A stretch of DNA of 64,000 nucleotides from Blastocatellia bacterium (GTDB taxonomy: Bacteria; Acidobacteriota; Blastocatellia; Chloracidobacteriales; Chloracidobacteriaceae), in NCBI GenBank assembly GCA_019695185.1, contig JAIBAN010000033.1, positions 1-64,000 on the forward strand, in the 5' to 3' direction. This document shows, piece by piece, positions 44,613 to 52,899 of the stretch. Each line of letters starts with the position of its first letter. The first letter of the stretch is position 1. The notes under the pieces were generated by a model, which worked only from the letters and a program-made list of their open reading frames with translations, made no database searches and had not been told where the DNA came from. A program made the translations under genes and the position numbers.

Positions 44613-44700
44613 TTGCGATTTGCGATTTGCGATTTTCACTGGACTTTCGCTTGCCTCTTCCAATGGCAAATCGCAAATCGCAAATCGCAAATCGCAAATG
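44613..44700. repeat. Paired GCGATTT / AAATCGC arrays
   Basis: Three GCGATTT heptamers (44613-44636) and four inverted GCAAATC units (44664-44700), with a 27-base spacer that itself contains short inverted words. The array ends next to the ATG of the second DUF3299 gene, leaving no ribosome site. Confidence 0.92.
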
Positions 44701-44705
44701 ATGTT

Positions 44706-45245
44706 ATGAAGCACCCTTTCAAAAAAGCACTTGGTGAAAAGTACATCATGCTCGGCATGATTGTGTGTTTTATTGCGATTGTGGTTGTCAGCGTCTGGCA
44801 GCGCCCGCAGTCAGCGGCCAAATCACCTGTCGGAATGAATGACTTGCAGGTGGAGGGCGGTGTCACGAAGGTTGGGTTTGCCTACATTAAAGATGCCAAA
44901 TATGACTTTACGCCGGGAAAACCAGTCCCGCCGCCGCCAAACACGTTACAAATCCTGGATGGGAAAAAGGTCGAGGTGATGGGGTTTGCCATGCCGCTCT
45001 ACAGCCCCGATGGCAAAACCGAGTTTCTGTTGACCCAATCCGCCAACGGTTGCTGTTTTGGCGCACCGCCTCAACTGCAACACATGATTTTGGTCCGCTG
45101 TGCCAATCCCAACCTCAAAATTGAAGATATTTCACGTCCGGTCAAAGTCCAGGGCGTTTTTTCAGTTGGCGAGGAGAAGGATTCCTACGGGTATGTGACC
45201 AGTTTGTTACGGGTAACGGCGGAAACCGTTCAGCCAGCCGGATAA
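44706..45245 (+). CDS. DUF3299 family membrane-anchored protein (copy 2)
   Basis: 179 residues from ATG 44706; codons before it are repeat-encoded. One N-terminal membrane anchor (about 15-35, IMLGMIVCFIAIVVVSVWQ) holds a periplasmic DUF3299 domain: ILDGKKVEVMGFAMPLYSPD, FLLTQSANGCCFGAPPQLQH, MILVRC. The CCFGAPP motif is the canonical form of the family. Copies 1 and 2 are diverged but co-directional with the TonB receptor and ABC genes. The stop lies 4 bases from the convergent minus-strand gene at 45250. Confidence 0.78.
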   Translation: MKHPFKKALGEKYIMLGMIVCFIAIVVVSVWQRPQSAAKSPVGMNDLQVEGGVTKVGFAYIKDAKYDFTPGKPVPPPPNTLQILDGKKVEVMGFAMPLYSPDGKTEFLLTQSANGCCFGAPPQLQHMILVRCANPNLKIEDISRPVKVQGVFSVGEEKDSYGYVTSLLRVTAETVQPAG

Positions 45246-45249
45246 GCCT

Positions 45250-45726
45250 TCACGACGGTAAATGTTTTTCCCGGTTCAGATGAGCCAACCGGACCACTCC
45301 GCTGGAGGTGGCATTGGCCATCGTCATCATTCCAAAGAAGAGCGTGAAAATAAAGCCGCTGGCGGAGACAAAGCCAACCAGAGCCGCCAGACTCATCAGG
45401 AAGCCTCCAAGCGCCATCAGCCAGGGGTTTTCCGTCCAGACCAGCCGCAATCCAAGAATCCCCACCCCAGCGGAAAGAAGGGCGGTTGCGCCGGTTCCCA
45501 GAAAGAAGGCGGTGGTGGCTCCAATCAAACTGGTCGGAGAGGTTGCCAGCGGATGTTTGGAAACGCTCCGCCGCGTGTGTTCAGGTGTCAGGGAAACCAG
45601 GTTTTCCGGTAGCTCCGCACAACGCTGACAGATTCCCGTCTCTGCCTCAAACTGGTCCGCCTGATGGCAGATTTCGCACCGCACGGGCCGGCTCTGGTGG
45701 CGAATGACAAGCTTGCAGTCCGTCAT
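45250..45726 (-). CDS. Zinc-ribbon membrane protein, RCEICHQ family (paralogue 7)
   Basis: 158 residues. The ribbon is VIRHQSRPVRCEICHQADQF, EAETG, CQRC. Three hydrophobic stretches follow (about 60-80, 84-103, 110-140), and the tail carries basic residues. It is the most downstream member of the minus-strand array and is separated from the others by about 110 bases. It converges with the DUF3299 gene, whose stop is 4 bases away. Confidence 0.73.
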   Translation of the reverse strand: MTDCKLVIRHQSRPVRCEICHQADQFEAETGICQRCAELPENLVSLTPEHTRRSVSKHPLATSPTSLIGATTAFFLGTGATALLSAGVGILGLRLVWTENPWLMALGGFLMSLAALVGFVSASGFIFTLFFGMMTMANATSSGVVRLAHLNREKHLPS

Positions 45727-45837
45727 AAAAACCTCGTTTCAGTTGAAGCAAAAACGGTCAGGAAATAATCAGGAAAGGATAGAGGGATTGTGGTCCTGGG
45801 CGGGCTCTTTGGCAAGCGTGAAACAGTTGAAACACGG

Positions 45838-46224
45838 CTATTTATCCCGTGGTCTCGTCTCGAAATAGTTGGCTGCCACAAACAAGCACACCGTTCCCAA
45901 CACAAAAACCAAAAACCCAAAAAAAGGCAGACCCTCAACGGTATTGTTGGAGCATAACCCAGCAGCAATCAGGAAACAAAACCCAGCCAAAATCAAACAA
46001 CCACTCACGATAAAGCGCCAGCGGAGAGAGCCCTGTGGCTGAAGCGGAGTTGGTGGCAGCATCATTTCCGGCAACGTTGCCAACACGGGTTGGCACCGCT
46101 GGCAAAAGCCGGTTTCCCGATTGAACACATCCGATTGGTGGCAAATCTCGCAGCGGGTGGGGTTTTTTTCCTGCCGGAGCGTGATGGCAGAGGTGCGTTT
46201 GGGATTATTTCCCGCTGTTGTCAT
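45838..46224 (-). CDS. Zinc-ribbon membrane protein, RCEICHQ family (paralogue 6)
   Basis: 128 residues from ATG 46224, which overlaps the end of paralogue 5 by 20 bases; GTG/ATG choices further upstream would overlap more. Ribbon: TLRQEKNPTRCEICHQSDVF, NRETG, CQRC. Two membrane helices (about 68-90 and 98-120) and a short basic tail. The overlap implies translational coupling. Confidence 0.72.
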   Translation of the reverse strand: MTTAGNNPKRTSAITLRQEKNPTRCEICHQSDVFNRETGFCQRCQPVLATLPEMMLPPTPLQPQGSLRWRFIVSGCLILAGFCFLIAAGLCSNNTVEGLPFFGFLVFVLGTVCLFVAANYFETRPRDK

Positions 46225-46633
46225 GGCGGCTTGCCCAGGCATCTCCAATGCTTTTGCAGATTGCTACCAACATTAAAAAGGCAGAGGCAATGACTCCAAT
46301 GCCAAAGGCTGCCAGCCCCAGGAGCAAAGCCAGAATTCCAACATAAAACATGCCTTCAAACCTGGAAGCACTGCCAAATCCGCAACTGGCAAAGGAAATC
46401 AGGAAGCCAAGTCCGGAAGCCAGAAAAATCCGCCCAACCACACCCCAGGGAGTCAGTGAGAAAGTCGCCTGGGGAAAGTTCGGCACTGCGGCGGCAGTCC
46501 GTTGGTGCTCCTCAAAAACCGATTGACACCGCTGGCAGATGCCGGTTTCCGGGTTGAATCGGTCTGCCTGATGACAGATTTCACAGCGGGTGGGCAAAGT
46601 GATATTGCGGAGAATGATTTTAGGTTCTGACAT
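46205..46633 (-). CDS. Zinc-ribbon membrane protein, RCEICHQ family (paralogue 5)
   Basis: 142 residues. Ribbon: ILRNITLPTRCEICHQADRF, NPETG, CQRC; this is almost identical over 25 residues to paralogue 4, so the two arose by recent duplication. Two membrane regions (about 62-82, 88-125). Its start lies 4 bases after the paralogue 4 stop. Confidence 0.73.
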   Translation of the reverse strand: MSEPKIILRNITLPTRCEICHQADRFNPETGICQRCQSVFEEHQRTAAAVPNFPQATFSLTPWGVVGRIFLASGLGFLISFASCGFGSASRFEGMFYVGILALLLGLAAFGIGVIASAFLMLVAICKSIGDAWASRHDNSGK

Positions 46634-46637
46634 GGGT

Positions 46638-47078
46638 TTAGGGCTTGCGCTGATGTTTGGTCATTGGTTTGGTGTCGCGTTGAGATTCCGGAGGGGGCAA
46701 CGCTTGTGAAGTCTGTTCGATGACAGCCTGCCCCATTCCGGCTAAAAAACCAAAGAATCCGAAACCATAAGAAACGATGGTAACCCACTCCAAAAAATCC
46801 TCGCCGGGTTGACCTGAAAAACCTATGCCAGCAGTGCAAGAGCCAAATCCAATGAGCAGGCAAATACCTGCTGCCAGCATGAGTCGTGGCCCGGTAATCA
46901 CATGACTGGGAGGGATTGAAGTGCTCTGGATAGCGTCTTTTGATTGGGGAACAGCCGTGGAAATCTGCTGACATCTGGTGCATCTCCCGGTTTCCGGGTT
47001 GAATCGGTCTGCCTGATGACAGATTTCACAGCGGGTGGGCAAAGTGATATTGCGGAGAATGAGCTTTTGGTCAGGCAT
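46638..47078 (-). CDS. Zinc-ribbon membrane protein, RCEICHQ family (paralogue 4)
   Basis: 146 residues from ATG 47078, chosen for its strong GGAGAGG site and because the ribbon (MPDQKLILRNITLPTRCEIC) then begins at the same position as in the paralogues. NPETG and CTRC follow. Two hydrophobic segments (about 62-83, 95-120) and a polar, basic C-terminus (PMTKHQRKP). It is the first gene of the four-gene minus-strand array. Confidence 0.74.
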   Translation of the reverse strand: MPDQKLILRNITLPTRCEICHQADRFNPETGRCTRCQQISTAVPQSKDAIQSTSIPPSHVITGPRLMLAAGICLLIGFGSCTAGIGFSGQPGEDFLEWVTIVSYGFGFFGFLAGMGQAVIEQTSQALPPPESQRDTKPMTKHQRKP

Positions 47079-47199
47079 GAAAGCCTCTCCCGTCAGGTAC
47101 ATGCTTTTTTCGGTGACCGTACTGAATCCACGTGAGGCTGAGTGTGTCCAGTATAACGCGAGGTCAATCGGCAGGGATGCAAAATTTATGTGCCCACAG

Positions 47200-47228
47200 A
47201 AAAAGTGCGCTCTGTGAGAGGAGCGCAC
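47200..47228 (-). terminator. Rho-independent terminator on the minus strand
   Basis: On the minus strand GTGCGCTC (47228-47221) pairs with GAGCGCAC (47212-47205), followed by TTTTTC. It lies about 35 bases after the stop of the 47265-48164 gene and before the paralogue array, so it separates the two transcripts. Confidence 0.82.
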
Positions 47229-47264
47229 GTTCGGGTTTCATGAAGCAAAGGCGGAAAAGCTCGG

Positions 47265-48164
47265 TCAGTTGGGTTTGACGTAACTTTTGGCAATTGCAAA
47301 GAGATTCATGAGGCGGTTGAATTGGTCTTCGGGAAGCTGGGCTTGATGCAGATTCAACTTGAGGATTTGGTCAAGGTGGTTGAAGGCGAAGGCGTCTCCG
47401 ATGGAAGCCGAAGCAAAGTCATCTGAGCACATCAGCACCATTTGTTGGGGAACAGCCGCGTTTGGGCCGGTGGCTGGCCCGCTGGAATCCGGCATTTCAG
47501 CAATCAAATAATAGGATTGTTCACCCATGATGACGAGATAGAGGTCAACCTCGTCATAACGTCCGACAAAAAGCAGACGGTTGGCATTTTCCAGTTCCGA
47601 GGGCGGCAAGCACAACTTGTTGGAGGCGCTGACCGCTTTGACTTTTTCCCGCACATGCGTGTTGACGAAAACCGGAGCAAAATATTGAACCTCCTCCGGA
47701 GGTTGAATTTTTTTGAAGGTTTCCAGGCAGGCATTGTAGAGCTGAAGGGCTGCATAATACCGGTTGTGGACCGTGGTGTAGCGCGGGTCTTTGGGCATCG
47801 TGCGGTACATTGAATCAACCTGTTCATAGAACACCTTGAGTTGGTCGCCGCATCCTTTCAACTGGCTGGCCACAGCAATGTGGCGATTGCGATATTCTTC
47901 ATATTTCAACTGCCGATGACTGAACGAGGGCTGCCCGGCAGACGTGTTTTCCGTAAGTTGTTGGTTGATTGTGAACAGTTCGCGGTTGAGGGTTTCAAGG
48001 CTGTTCATCAATTGACTGGGTTCAAAGGCTGGTGTTGCGGGTGTTTCTTGAATCAGTCCCAGGGCAACTTGGGCGGATGGCCGGGCGGCAGTCGGATTCA
48101 CCGAAGAGAGTGTGACAAGCAGGCTTGCCAAAGCACAGAGAGACAATGGGTGTTTCGGGTTCAT
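47265..48164 (-). CDS. Exported protein of unknown function
   Basis: 299 residues with a signal peptide (MNPKHPLSLCALASLLVTLS...). A helical, coiled-coil-like region follows (about 50-150, LMNSLETLNRELFTINQQL, YRNRHIAVASQLKGC), then a mixed region with LENANRLLFVGRYDEVDLYL and a C-terminal amphipathic stretch. AGGATG precedes the ATG. I do not recognise a family and see no catalytic motif. The terminator just downstream suggests a single-gene unit. Confidence 0.6.
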   Translation of the reverse strand: MNPKHPLSLCALASLLVTLSSVNPTAARPSAQVALGLIQETPATPAFEPSQLMNSLETLNRELFTINQQLTENTSAGQPSFSHRQLKYEEYRNRHIAVASQLKGCGDQLKVFYEQVDSMYRTMPKDPRYTTVHNRYYAALQLYNACLETFKKIQPPEEVQYFAPVFVNTHVREKVKAVSASNKLCLPPSELENANRLLFVGRYDEVDLYLVIMGEQSYYLIAEMPDSSGPATGPNAAVPQQMVLMCSDDFASASIGDAFAFNHLDQILKLNLHQAQLPEDQFNRLMNLFAIAKSYVKPN

Positions 48165-48424
48165 TTTTGTTCATCCTTTCTGGCCGAACATGAGGGTGAT
48201 TTTCCCCAGGGAACCACCAACAGTAAGGACTCAAGCTTTCATGGTCGTTGCAGCAGTGTTTCAATTGTATTTCTGAATGATTGCGTGAGTGATTCGAAAG
48301 GCGAGGTGCTCAAATTCTAAACGGCAAGGGGGAATCCGGCTAGCTGATTTTCCGGACTTTTCTGTGGATTGAATGGAAAAAAATGAAGCTGAAGGGAAAG
48401 GCCAGGGGCTGGTCGGCTGGAGTG

Positions 48425-48467
48425 TTCCGCCAGTATGGTGCAAAAAATAACAACACACTGGCGGAAG
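48425..48467. repeat. Inverted repeat TTCCGCCAGT / ACTGGCGGAA
   Basis: Perfect ten-base arms at 48425-48434 and 48458-48467, with a 23-base loop that holds an AAAAAATAA run, just before the stop of the 48471-49130 gene on the minus strand. It could be a weak terminator or a protein site. The remaining gap (48165-48424) contains nothing that I recognise. Confidence 0.5.
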
Positions 48468-48470
48468 TTG

Positions 48471-49130
48471 TTACTGGGCTTTGAATTTGACTTTGCCGTC
48501 CTCGACATCCACCGAGAAACTGATTTCTTCCGCCTGACGCTGGGCTTTCAGTTTGTTGGTGTTAAAGATAATCATCTTCTGAAACTGCTCAAACGACGTG
48601 TTGTCAATTGATTCGCCGCATTGAATCTTGGCGGCAATGACACTTTGATAGAGGCGGCGGATGCCTTCCTCCTCCTGTTTGGGGTCGGCAAAAGTCACTT
48701 TGGTTGGTTTGAAAACGGCTCGTGGCTGTTCAGTGTGGATATTGCTGAAGGCATTGTCGAGGTCCAGGTCGAAAGCCTGGTCCTGAATGGCTTCCGCCTG
48801 GGCCACGCGGTCGGCAATGGTCCGGGCCCGTTCATTGGCGGCTGCCTCATATTGGGAGCGGGCGTCGCGGCCTTCTTCCCGTTCCTGTAAGTGCCGTCGC
48901 CACAGTTCCCGAAACGCCGTGTAGCGCGACACAATCTGGTTATAGCGAAAGCGGGTTCCAAAGCGCATGGTCCGGTCATCGCCAATTCGTTTGATTATGG
49001 CCTCGACCCGGTTTTTCGAATCATAAGGCGGGCGTTTGGTGCCTCCGTTGAAATAGATGTCGAATTCGATTTTGAGTTTCCGAATTTCATCTTCAAGGTC
49101 AGTTAATTGTTCGTCAATTGTCTTGGCCAC
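48471..49130 (-). CDS. Coiled-coil protein resembling the MXAN_5187 C-terminal family
   Basis: 219 residues from GTG 49130, with GGAG about 8 bases upstream. The N-terminus is helical (IDEQLTDLEDEIRKLKIEFD) and leads into YFNGGTKRPPYDSKNRVEAI, which resembles the (Y/F)F.G..RPP block of Myxococcus MXAN_5187-type proteins. The middle is charged and helical (RRHLQEREEGRDARSQYEAA); the end is beta-rich (EEISFSVDVEDGKVKFK). There is no signal peptide, so it is probably cytoplasmic. The family match is from memory and tentative. Confidence 0.55.
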   Translation of the reverse strand: MAKTIDEQLTDLEDEIRKLKIEFDIYFNGGTKRPPYDSKNRVEAIIKRIGDDRTMRFGTRFRYNQIVSRYTAFRELWRRHLQEREEGRDARSQYEAAANERARTIADRVAQAEAIQDQAFDLDLDNAFSNIHTEQPRAVFKPTKVTFADPKQEEEGIRRLYQSVIAAKIQCGESIDNTSFEQFQKMIIFNTNKLKAQRQAEEISFSVDVEDGKVKFKAQ

Positions 49131-49318
49131 AGCAATGCTCCACGGGGGAACGGATTGGGTTGCGGGGATTTTCCGACCATGGTCACGGCCACTGTGTCGG
49201 GAAGGTCCGTTTCCGACTTTTATGAATCCTGGCTGATTGGGATATTTGATGAGATTCTTGTTTCCGGTAAAAATACCGAACCAACGGAGGGTCTTTCAAG
49301 GGAAGCAGTTCTAAAAGC

Positions 49319-49458
49319 TTTGAGTTTTTAGTTTTTAGTTTTGAGTTTTGAATGGTTGGGGCAGTGTTGGGGTGGTGATTCGGCTGCAAATCCGGCAGAA
49401 TCTGTTTGTGAAACCTTGAGTTCAAACTGAAAATTCAAAATTCAAAATTCAAAACTCA
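49319..49458. repeat. GAGTTTT-type array with inverted AAAATTC array
   Basis: TTTGAGTTTTTAG/TTTTGAG units at 49319-49352 and inverted AAAATTC/AAAACTC units at 49432-49458, with an 80-base spacer. The right array abuts ATG 49460. The rest of the gap (49131-49318) shows nothing. Confidence 0.85.
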
Positions 49459-49459
49459 T

Positions 49460-49792
49460 ATGCTGATTGCTGTTGCCGGACCTTATTCGGCCCCGACTGC
49501 CGAAGTGCGGGAAAAAAACCTGCTGGCCATGAATCAGGCTGCTGCCGCTGTTTTTGAGCGGGGACATATTCCCCTCATTGGGGTCAATGCGGCTTTGCCG
49601 GTGGTTGCCTGCCTGCCTGAAGAAACCGACCGATACGAGGCAATTATGGCCATTTCCCTGGCTGTGGTCGGAGGCTGTGACGCCCTGCTCTTGATTGGTG
49701 AATCACCGGGGGCAAACCGCGAACGGGACCTGATCCGGGCAAAGGGCTTGCCGGTCTTTACTGCAATTGAACAGATTCCGCCGGTTCAGTGA
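49460..49792 (+). CDS. DUF4406 / nucleoside 2-deoxyribosyltransferase-like protein
   Basis: 110 residues with a single Rossmann-like domain: MLIAVAGPYSAPTAEVREKN at the N-terminus, a helix with FERGHIPLIGVNAALP, then CDALLLIGESPGANRERDLI and PVFTAIEQIP. The GPYS-like start, the CDALLLIGESPGA segment and the late Glu match the DUF4406 branch of the nucleoside 2-deoxyribosyltransferase superfamily. The substrate is unknown. The start codon follows a repeat array without a Shine-Dalgarno. Confidence 0.7.
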   Translation: MLIAVAGPYSAPTAEVREKNLLAMNQAAAAVFERGHIPLIGVNAALPVVACLPEETDRYEAIMAISLAVVGGCDALLLIGESPGANRERDLIRAKGLPVFTAIEQIPPVQ

Positions 49793-49851
49793 AGCGTCAA
49801 GCATGCTTGGTAAATGATGAAAATCACAGTTTTTTCACCATGTCCGATGGC

Positions 49852-50001
49852 CTATTGACCCTTGACCACTCTGGGTGAACCCTGTTTCGCGGGAGCGTGC
49901 GGAAACACGGAAATCAGCGGGAGCACAATCAGAATCAAACTTGTAATACAGACAAAGAGCCGATACATCCATTTCGATTTCAAAAGGCGATTCAGTGTCA
50001 T
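49852..50001 (-). CDS. Small single-span membrane protein (49 aa)
   Basis: Short reading frame ATG 50001 to TAG 49852 encoding MTLNRLLKSKWMYRL and then one hydrophobic helix (about 16-34, FVCITSLILIVLPLISVF) and a basic Gly/Pro tail ending VVKGQ. It is credible because GGGAGGG lies 7 bases before the ATG, the best ribosome site in this 380-base gap, and the composition fits a positive-inside membrane peptide or an uncleaved signal. Function unknown. It lies downstream of the GT9 gene on the same strand. Confidence 0.55.
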   Translation of the reverse strand: MTLNRLLKSKWMYRLFVCITSLILIVLPLISVFPHAPAKQGSPRVVKGQ

Positions 50002-50171
50002 GGATTTGCCCTCCCTGGTGATGCGAACCACGCTTTGTCTTTCTCCAGAGCAAAAAGCATTCCAGTGGTCCGCACACTGGCAAACGGACTTTTCTGTGTG
50101 AAAATCGTGGTTTTAACCGGTTTTGTAGGAGGCAAAGAGGGGAAAAAACCAAAACAAGTGGGGGATTTTTC

Positions 50172-51272
50172 TCAAAACGGGATGGCAGACTCTGGGCGGG
50201 ATTCCCGCCAAACTGCATCAATCGCCAACAAAACCTCATCGGTCGTAACCCGTTTGATACATTCCGGTTCGGGAAAAGCATGGCAGGTGTAACCGGCGCA
50301 TGGGACACAGGGCAATTTTTTGCGCACAACCCGAAATGGAGCAGTGGTCCAGGGATGCCAAACCGTCTCGTTTGAAGAACCGAAAATCACCACCAGCGGA
50401 ACTCCAAATCCAGCCGCAAGGTGGGCTGGTCCGCTGTCATTTCCGACAAACAGGGCGGCTGTGGAAATCAGGGCCATCACTTCGGCCAAGGGCAAATCAT
50501 GCCAGACAGTACAGGCGATGGAGGAGGGAACGGCCTTGCGGACAGCCCTGCCCACCTCCGCCTCAAATGGAGCCACCATCACCACCGGATGCAGCCCCCG
50601 GTGGTGTAAATCGGTCACAACCTGTCCAAATCCTTCGGCTTGCCATTGTTTGCTGGCAAACGCCGCTGCCGGGTGGATGACTGCAAAAGGCCGGGTTATG
50701 CCTTCCTGAGCCAACCGCCGGGCCAGATTGTGTTGTGCCGCCAAGGTCACCTGCAACGAAAGCGCCGGTGTGTCGGAAAGCGGAACACCGCAGGCTTTCA
50801 GGAGGCCCAGTTGCTGCTCGACACAGTGGATTTCGGCTTTTTGCCAGACTTCCTGGGGGGAAACAGGCGAATCCGTCAGCAAAAACCGGGTGTTTGGCAA
50901 TCCATAGCCAATCCGGCGTGGTGCTCCTGAAAGCCGACAGAGCCAAGCCGCCGTAGTCCCCCCATGCAGATTCACAGCCCAATCGTAGCGGTCCTGGCGC
51001 AGTTCCCAAATCAAGCGGGCACGAGCCAGAGTGTCGCTCCAGAACCGGCGCGTCCGATGCACGACCAACAGTTTGTCAATCAAGGGATGGGCCTCCAGAA
51101 CCGGTGCGGAAAGCGGTTCCGTCACCACGGTAAGGGAAACTGCGGGCGACCAGGATTTGAGTGCTTCAAGGACCGGAGTCATCAGAACGGTATCGCCAAT
51201 GGAACGCAACCGGACCAGCAGCACACGCTTCGGAGGCGGAAGCGTCCTGACTGGCGCATCCAGCCCTGTCAC
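50172..51272 (-). CDS. Glycosyltransferase family 9 (heptosyltransferase-like)
   Basis: 366 residues with the GT9/WaaF layout: VLLVRLRSIGDTVLMTPVLE at the N-terminus, YDWAVNLHGG, AVIHPAAAFASKQW, and the nucleotide-sugar site LFVGNDSGPAHLAAGFGVP followed by VIFGSSNETVWHP. A late CVPCAGYTCHAFPEPECI cysteine cluster is common in this family. It probably adds a heptose or similar sugar to lipopolysaccharide core on the cytoplasmic face. GTG 51272 overlaps the stop of the Trm112-like gene (GTGA), so the two are coupled. This supports a diderm envelope. Confidence 0.85.
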   Translation of the reverse strand: MTGLDAPVRTLPPPKRVLLVRLRSIGDTVLMTPVLEALKSWSPAVSLTVVTEPLSAPVLEAHPLIDKLLVVHRTRRFWSDTLARARLIWELRQDRYDWAVNLHGGTTAAWLCRLSGAPRRIGYGLPNTRFLLTDSPVSPQEVWQKAEIHCVEQQLGLLKACGVPLSDTPALSLQVTLAAQHNLARRLAQEGITRPFAVIHPAAAFASKQWQAEGFGQVVTDLHHRGLHPVVMVAPFEAEVGRAVRKAVPSSIACTVWHDLPLAEVMALISTAALFVGNDSGPAHLAAGFGVPLVVIFGSSNETVWHPWTTAPFRVVRKKLPCVPCAGYTCHAFPEPECIKRVTTDEVLLAIDAVWRESRPESAIPF

Positions 51273-51454
51273 GATGGGTACACCTCTGCTTTGGGGCGGG
51301 CTTCTTCCAGCATCATCTGGGGAATTTCATCTTTGATGGGGAAAAGGCGTTCGCATTGGGAGCATTCCAGCCATTGCCGGTCAGCCGTCAAGGTCACGGG
51401 CTGGAGGCAGGCCGGACAGCGGAAGCGAGAGAAATCTTCAGGGCGGATGGTCAT
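51269..51454 (-). CDS. Trm112/YcaR-like small zinc-finger protein
   Basis: 61 residues from ATG 51454; upstream codons are GAGAATT repeat. Two cysteine pairs, CPAC and CSQC, with LECSQCERLFPIKDEIPQML between and after, match the Trm112p/UPF0434 family, small zinc proteins that stabilise methyltransferases or appear beside lipopolysaccharide genes (E. coli YcaR next to kdsB and lpxK). The stop overlaps the GT9 start. The partner is unknown. Confidence 0.8.
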   Translation of the reverse strand: MTIRPEDFSRFRCPACLQPVTLTADRQWLECSQCERLFPIKDEIPQMMLEEARPKAEVYPS

Positions 51455-51455
51455 C

Positions 51456-51620
51456 TGAGAATTGAGAATTGAGAATTGAGAGTTGAGAATTGAGAATTGA
51501 GAGTTGAGAATTCTGCAATTGAATATTTCACACTCTTTGCAAAAAGCCAATTTCATAAATCGGCCAAACTTTTTGTCTGGGTTTGAAAATTCTCAATTCT
51601 CAATTCTCAATTCTCAATTA
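51456..51620. repeat. Paired GAGAATT / AATTCTC arrays
   Basis: About seven GAGAATT/GAGAGTT units at 51456-51513 and four inverted AATTCTC units at 51589-51620, with a 75-base spacer. The array reaches the ATG of the Trm112-like gene on one side and the stop of the MacB-like gene on the other. Confidence 0.92.
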
Positions 51621-52880
51621 TTCATACCGCAACGCATCAATCGGATCCAGTTTTGAGGCTTTGACCGCAGGCCAAAGGCCGAAAATCAAACCAGTCGCAA
51701 TGGAAACAACCAGCCCCACCACCGGAGCCGTGGGCGGCACATAGGAAGGCAAAATCATGGCAACCCCCAGTGAGAGCAGCCAACCGATAAAAATGCCAAG
51801 CAGGCCCCCGATACCGGTGAGTGTGATGGCTTCGATGAGAAATTGCTGGATGATGTCCCGTTGGCGGGCACCGATGGCTTTGCGGATACCGATTTCCTTG
51901 GTTCGTTCGGTGACTGAAACGAGCATGATGTTCATCACCCCGATGCCGCCAATCAGCAGGCCGACGCTCGAAATTGCAATCATAATCAGGAACACGCCGC
52001 CGGTGATTTTACTGAACTGGTCCAGGATGTTATCCGCCGTGCTGATGCCAAAATTGTTTTGGGCGTTAAATGGAACACCGCGCCGCCGCCGCAAGACAGC
52101 GGAGATTTCATCCACTGCCGGTTCAATTTTGCCGTTGTAGGCCATACACATAATAAAATGGTCCTTCAGATGCGGGAACATTTTGTGGATGGTTTCATAG
52201 GGCACATACACCGATTTGTTTTCGTTGTTGGCGTCGTCTTCACCGGCCAGAAAATTGTCCCGTTTGGCCAGCACACCAATCACCCGAAACGGGTAATTGT
52301 CAATCAGAACTTCTTTTTCCATGGCATTGGTGGTTGGAAACAGGGTTTCGGCCACATCCATGCCAATCACACAGACGTTGGCCGAACGGTTGTTTTCCTC
52401 TTCGGTGAAAAACCGCCCTTCGCCGATGTTCGCCACGCCCATCCGTTCGTAGGCCGGCCAAGTGCCCTGCAAGGTGCTGTTGTTCATTTCGATGTCTTTG
52501 TAGCGGATGGGAATCCGCCGGGCCAAGCGTCCGTTCTGGTCCGTAAAATCAATCGGTGAAATGAACAAAGAGACTTCTTTGACCGAAGGACACGAATCCC
52601 GGATGGCCACCGCATCCTCCTTGCTCATCGGTTTGCGCATCCGTTCTTCACGGGTTGGATTGAAATTGAAACCAGGGTCAAATTTATAAATGTAAATCGA
52701 GTTGGTACCCCACTGCTCAATTTCCTTGGTGACCTGAACGTTGATGCCCGACACAAAGGCCGAAATCACAATCACGGTCGAAGTTCCCACCACAACACCC
52801 AAAATCGTCAAAAACGTGCGGAGCTTGTGCTGCCGCAAGGTGTCAAATCCCATCGCCAGATTACTGAGAAATTGGTGCAT
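51618..52880 (-). CDS. ABC transporter permease, MacB/FtsX type (1)
   Basis: 420 residues from ATG 52880 (TTG 52886 is possible). First helix TFLTILGVVVGTSTVIVISA (about 22-45), a large periplasmic domain, three C-terminal helices (about 290-405) with VTERTKEIGIRKAIGARQRD and the terminal PAVKASKLDPIDALRYE. This is the typical MacB/YknZ permease without a fused ATPase. No ATPase or MacA-type adaptor gene is next to it; a second permease of the same type lies upstream at 53474. The export substrate is unknown. Confidence 0.85.
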   Translation of the reverse strand: MHQFLSNLAMGFDTLRQHKLRTFLTILGVVVGTSTVIVISAFVSGINVQVTKEIEQWGTNSIYIYKFDPGFNFNPTREERMRKPMSKEDAVAIRDSCPSVKEVSLFISPIDFTDQNGRLARRIPIRYKDIEMNNSTLQGTWPAYERMGVANIGEGRFFTEEENNRSANVCVIGMDVAETLFPTTNAMEKEVLIDNYPFRVIGVLAKRDNFLAGEDDANNENKSVYVPYETIHKMFPHLKDHFIMCMAYNGKIEPAVDEISAVLRRRRGVPFNAQNNFGISTADNILDQFSKITGGVFLIMIAISSVGLLIGGIGVMNIMLVSVTERTKEIGIRKAIGARQRDIIQQFLIEAITLTGIGGLLGIFIGWLLSLGVAMILPSYVPPTAPVVGLVVSIATGLIFGLWPAVKASKLDPIDALRYE

Positions 52881-52899
52881 ACCCAAACGCTTTCAGCTT

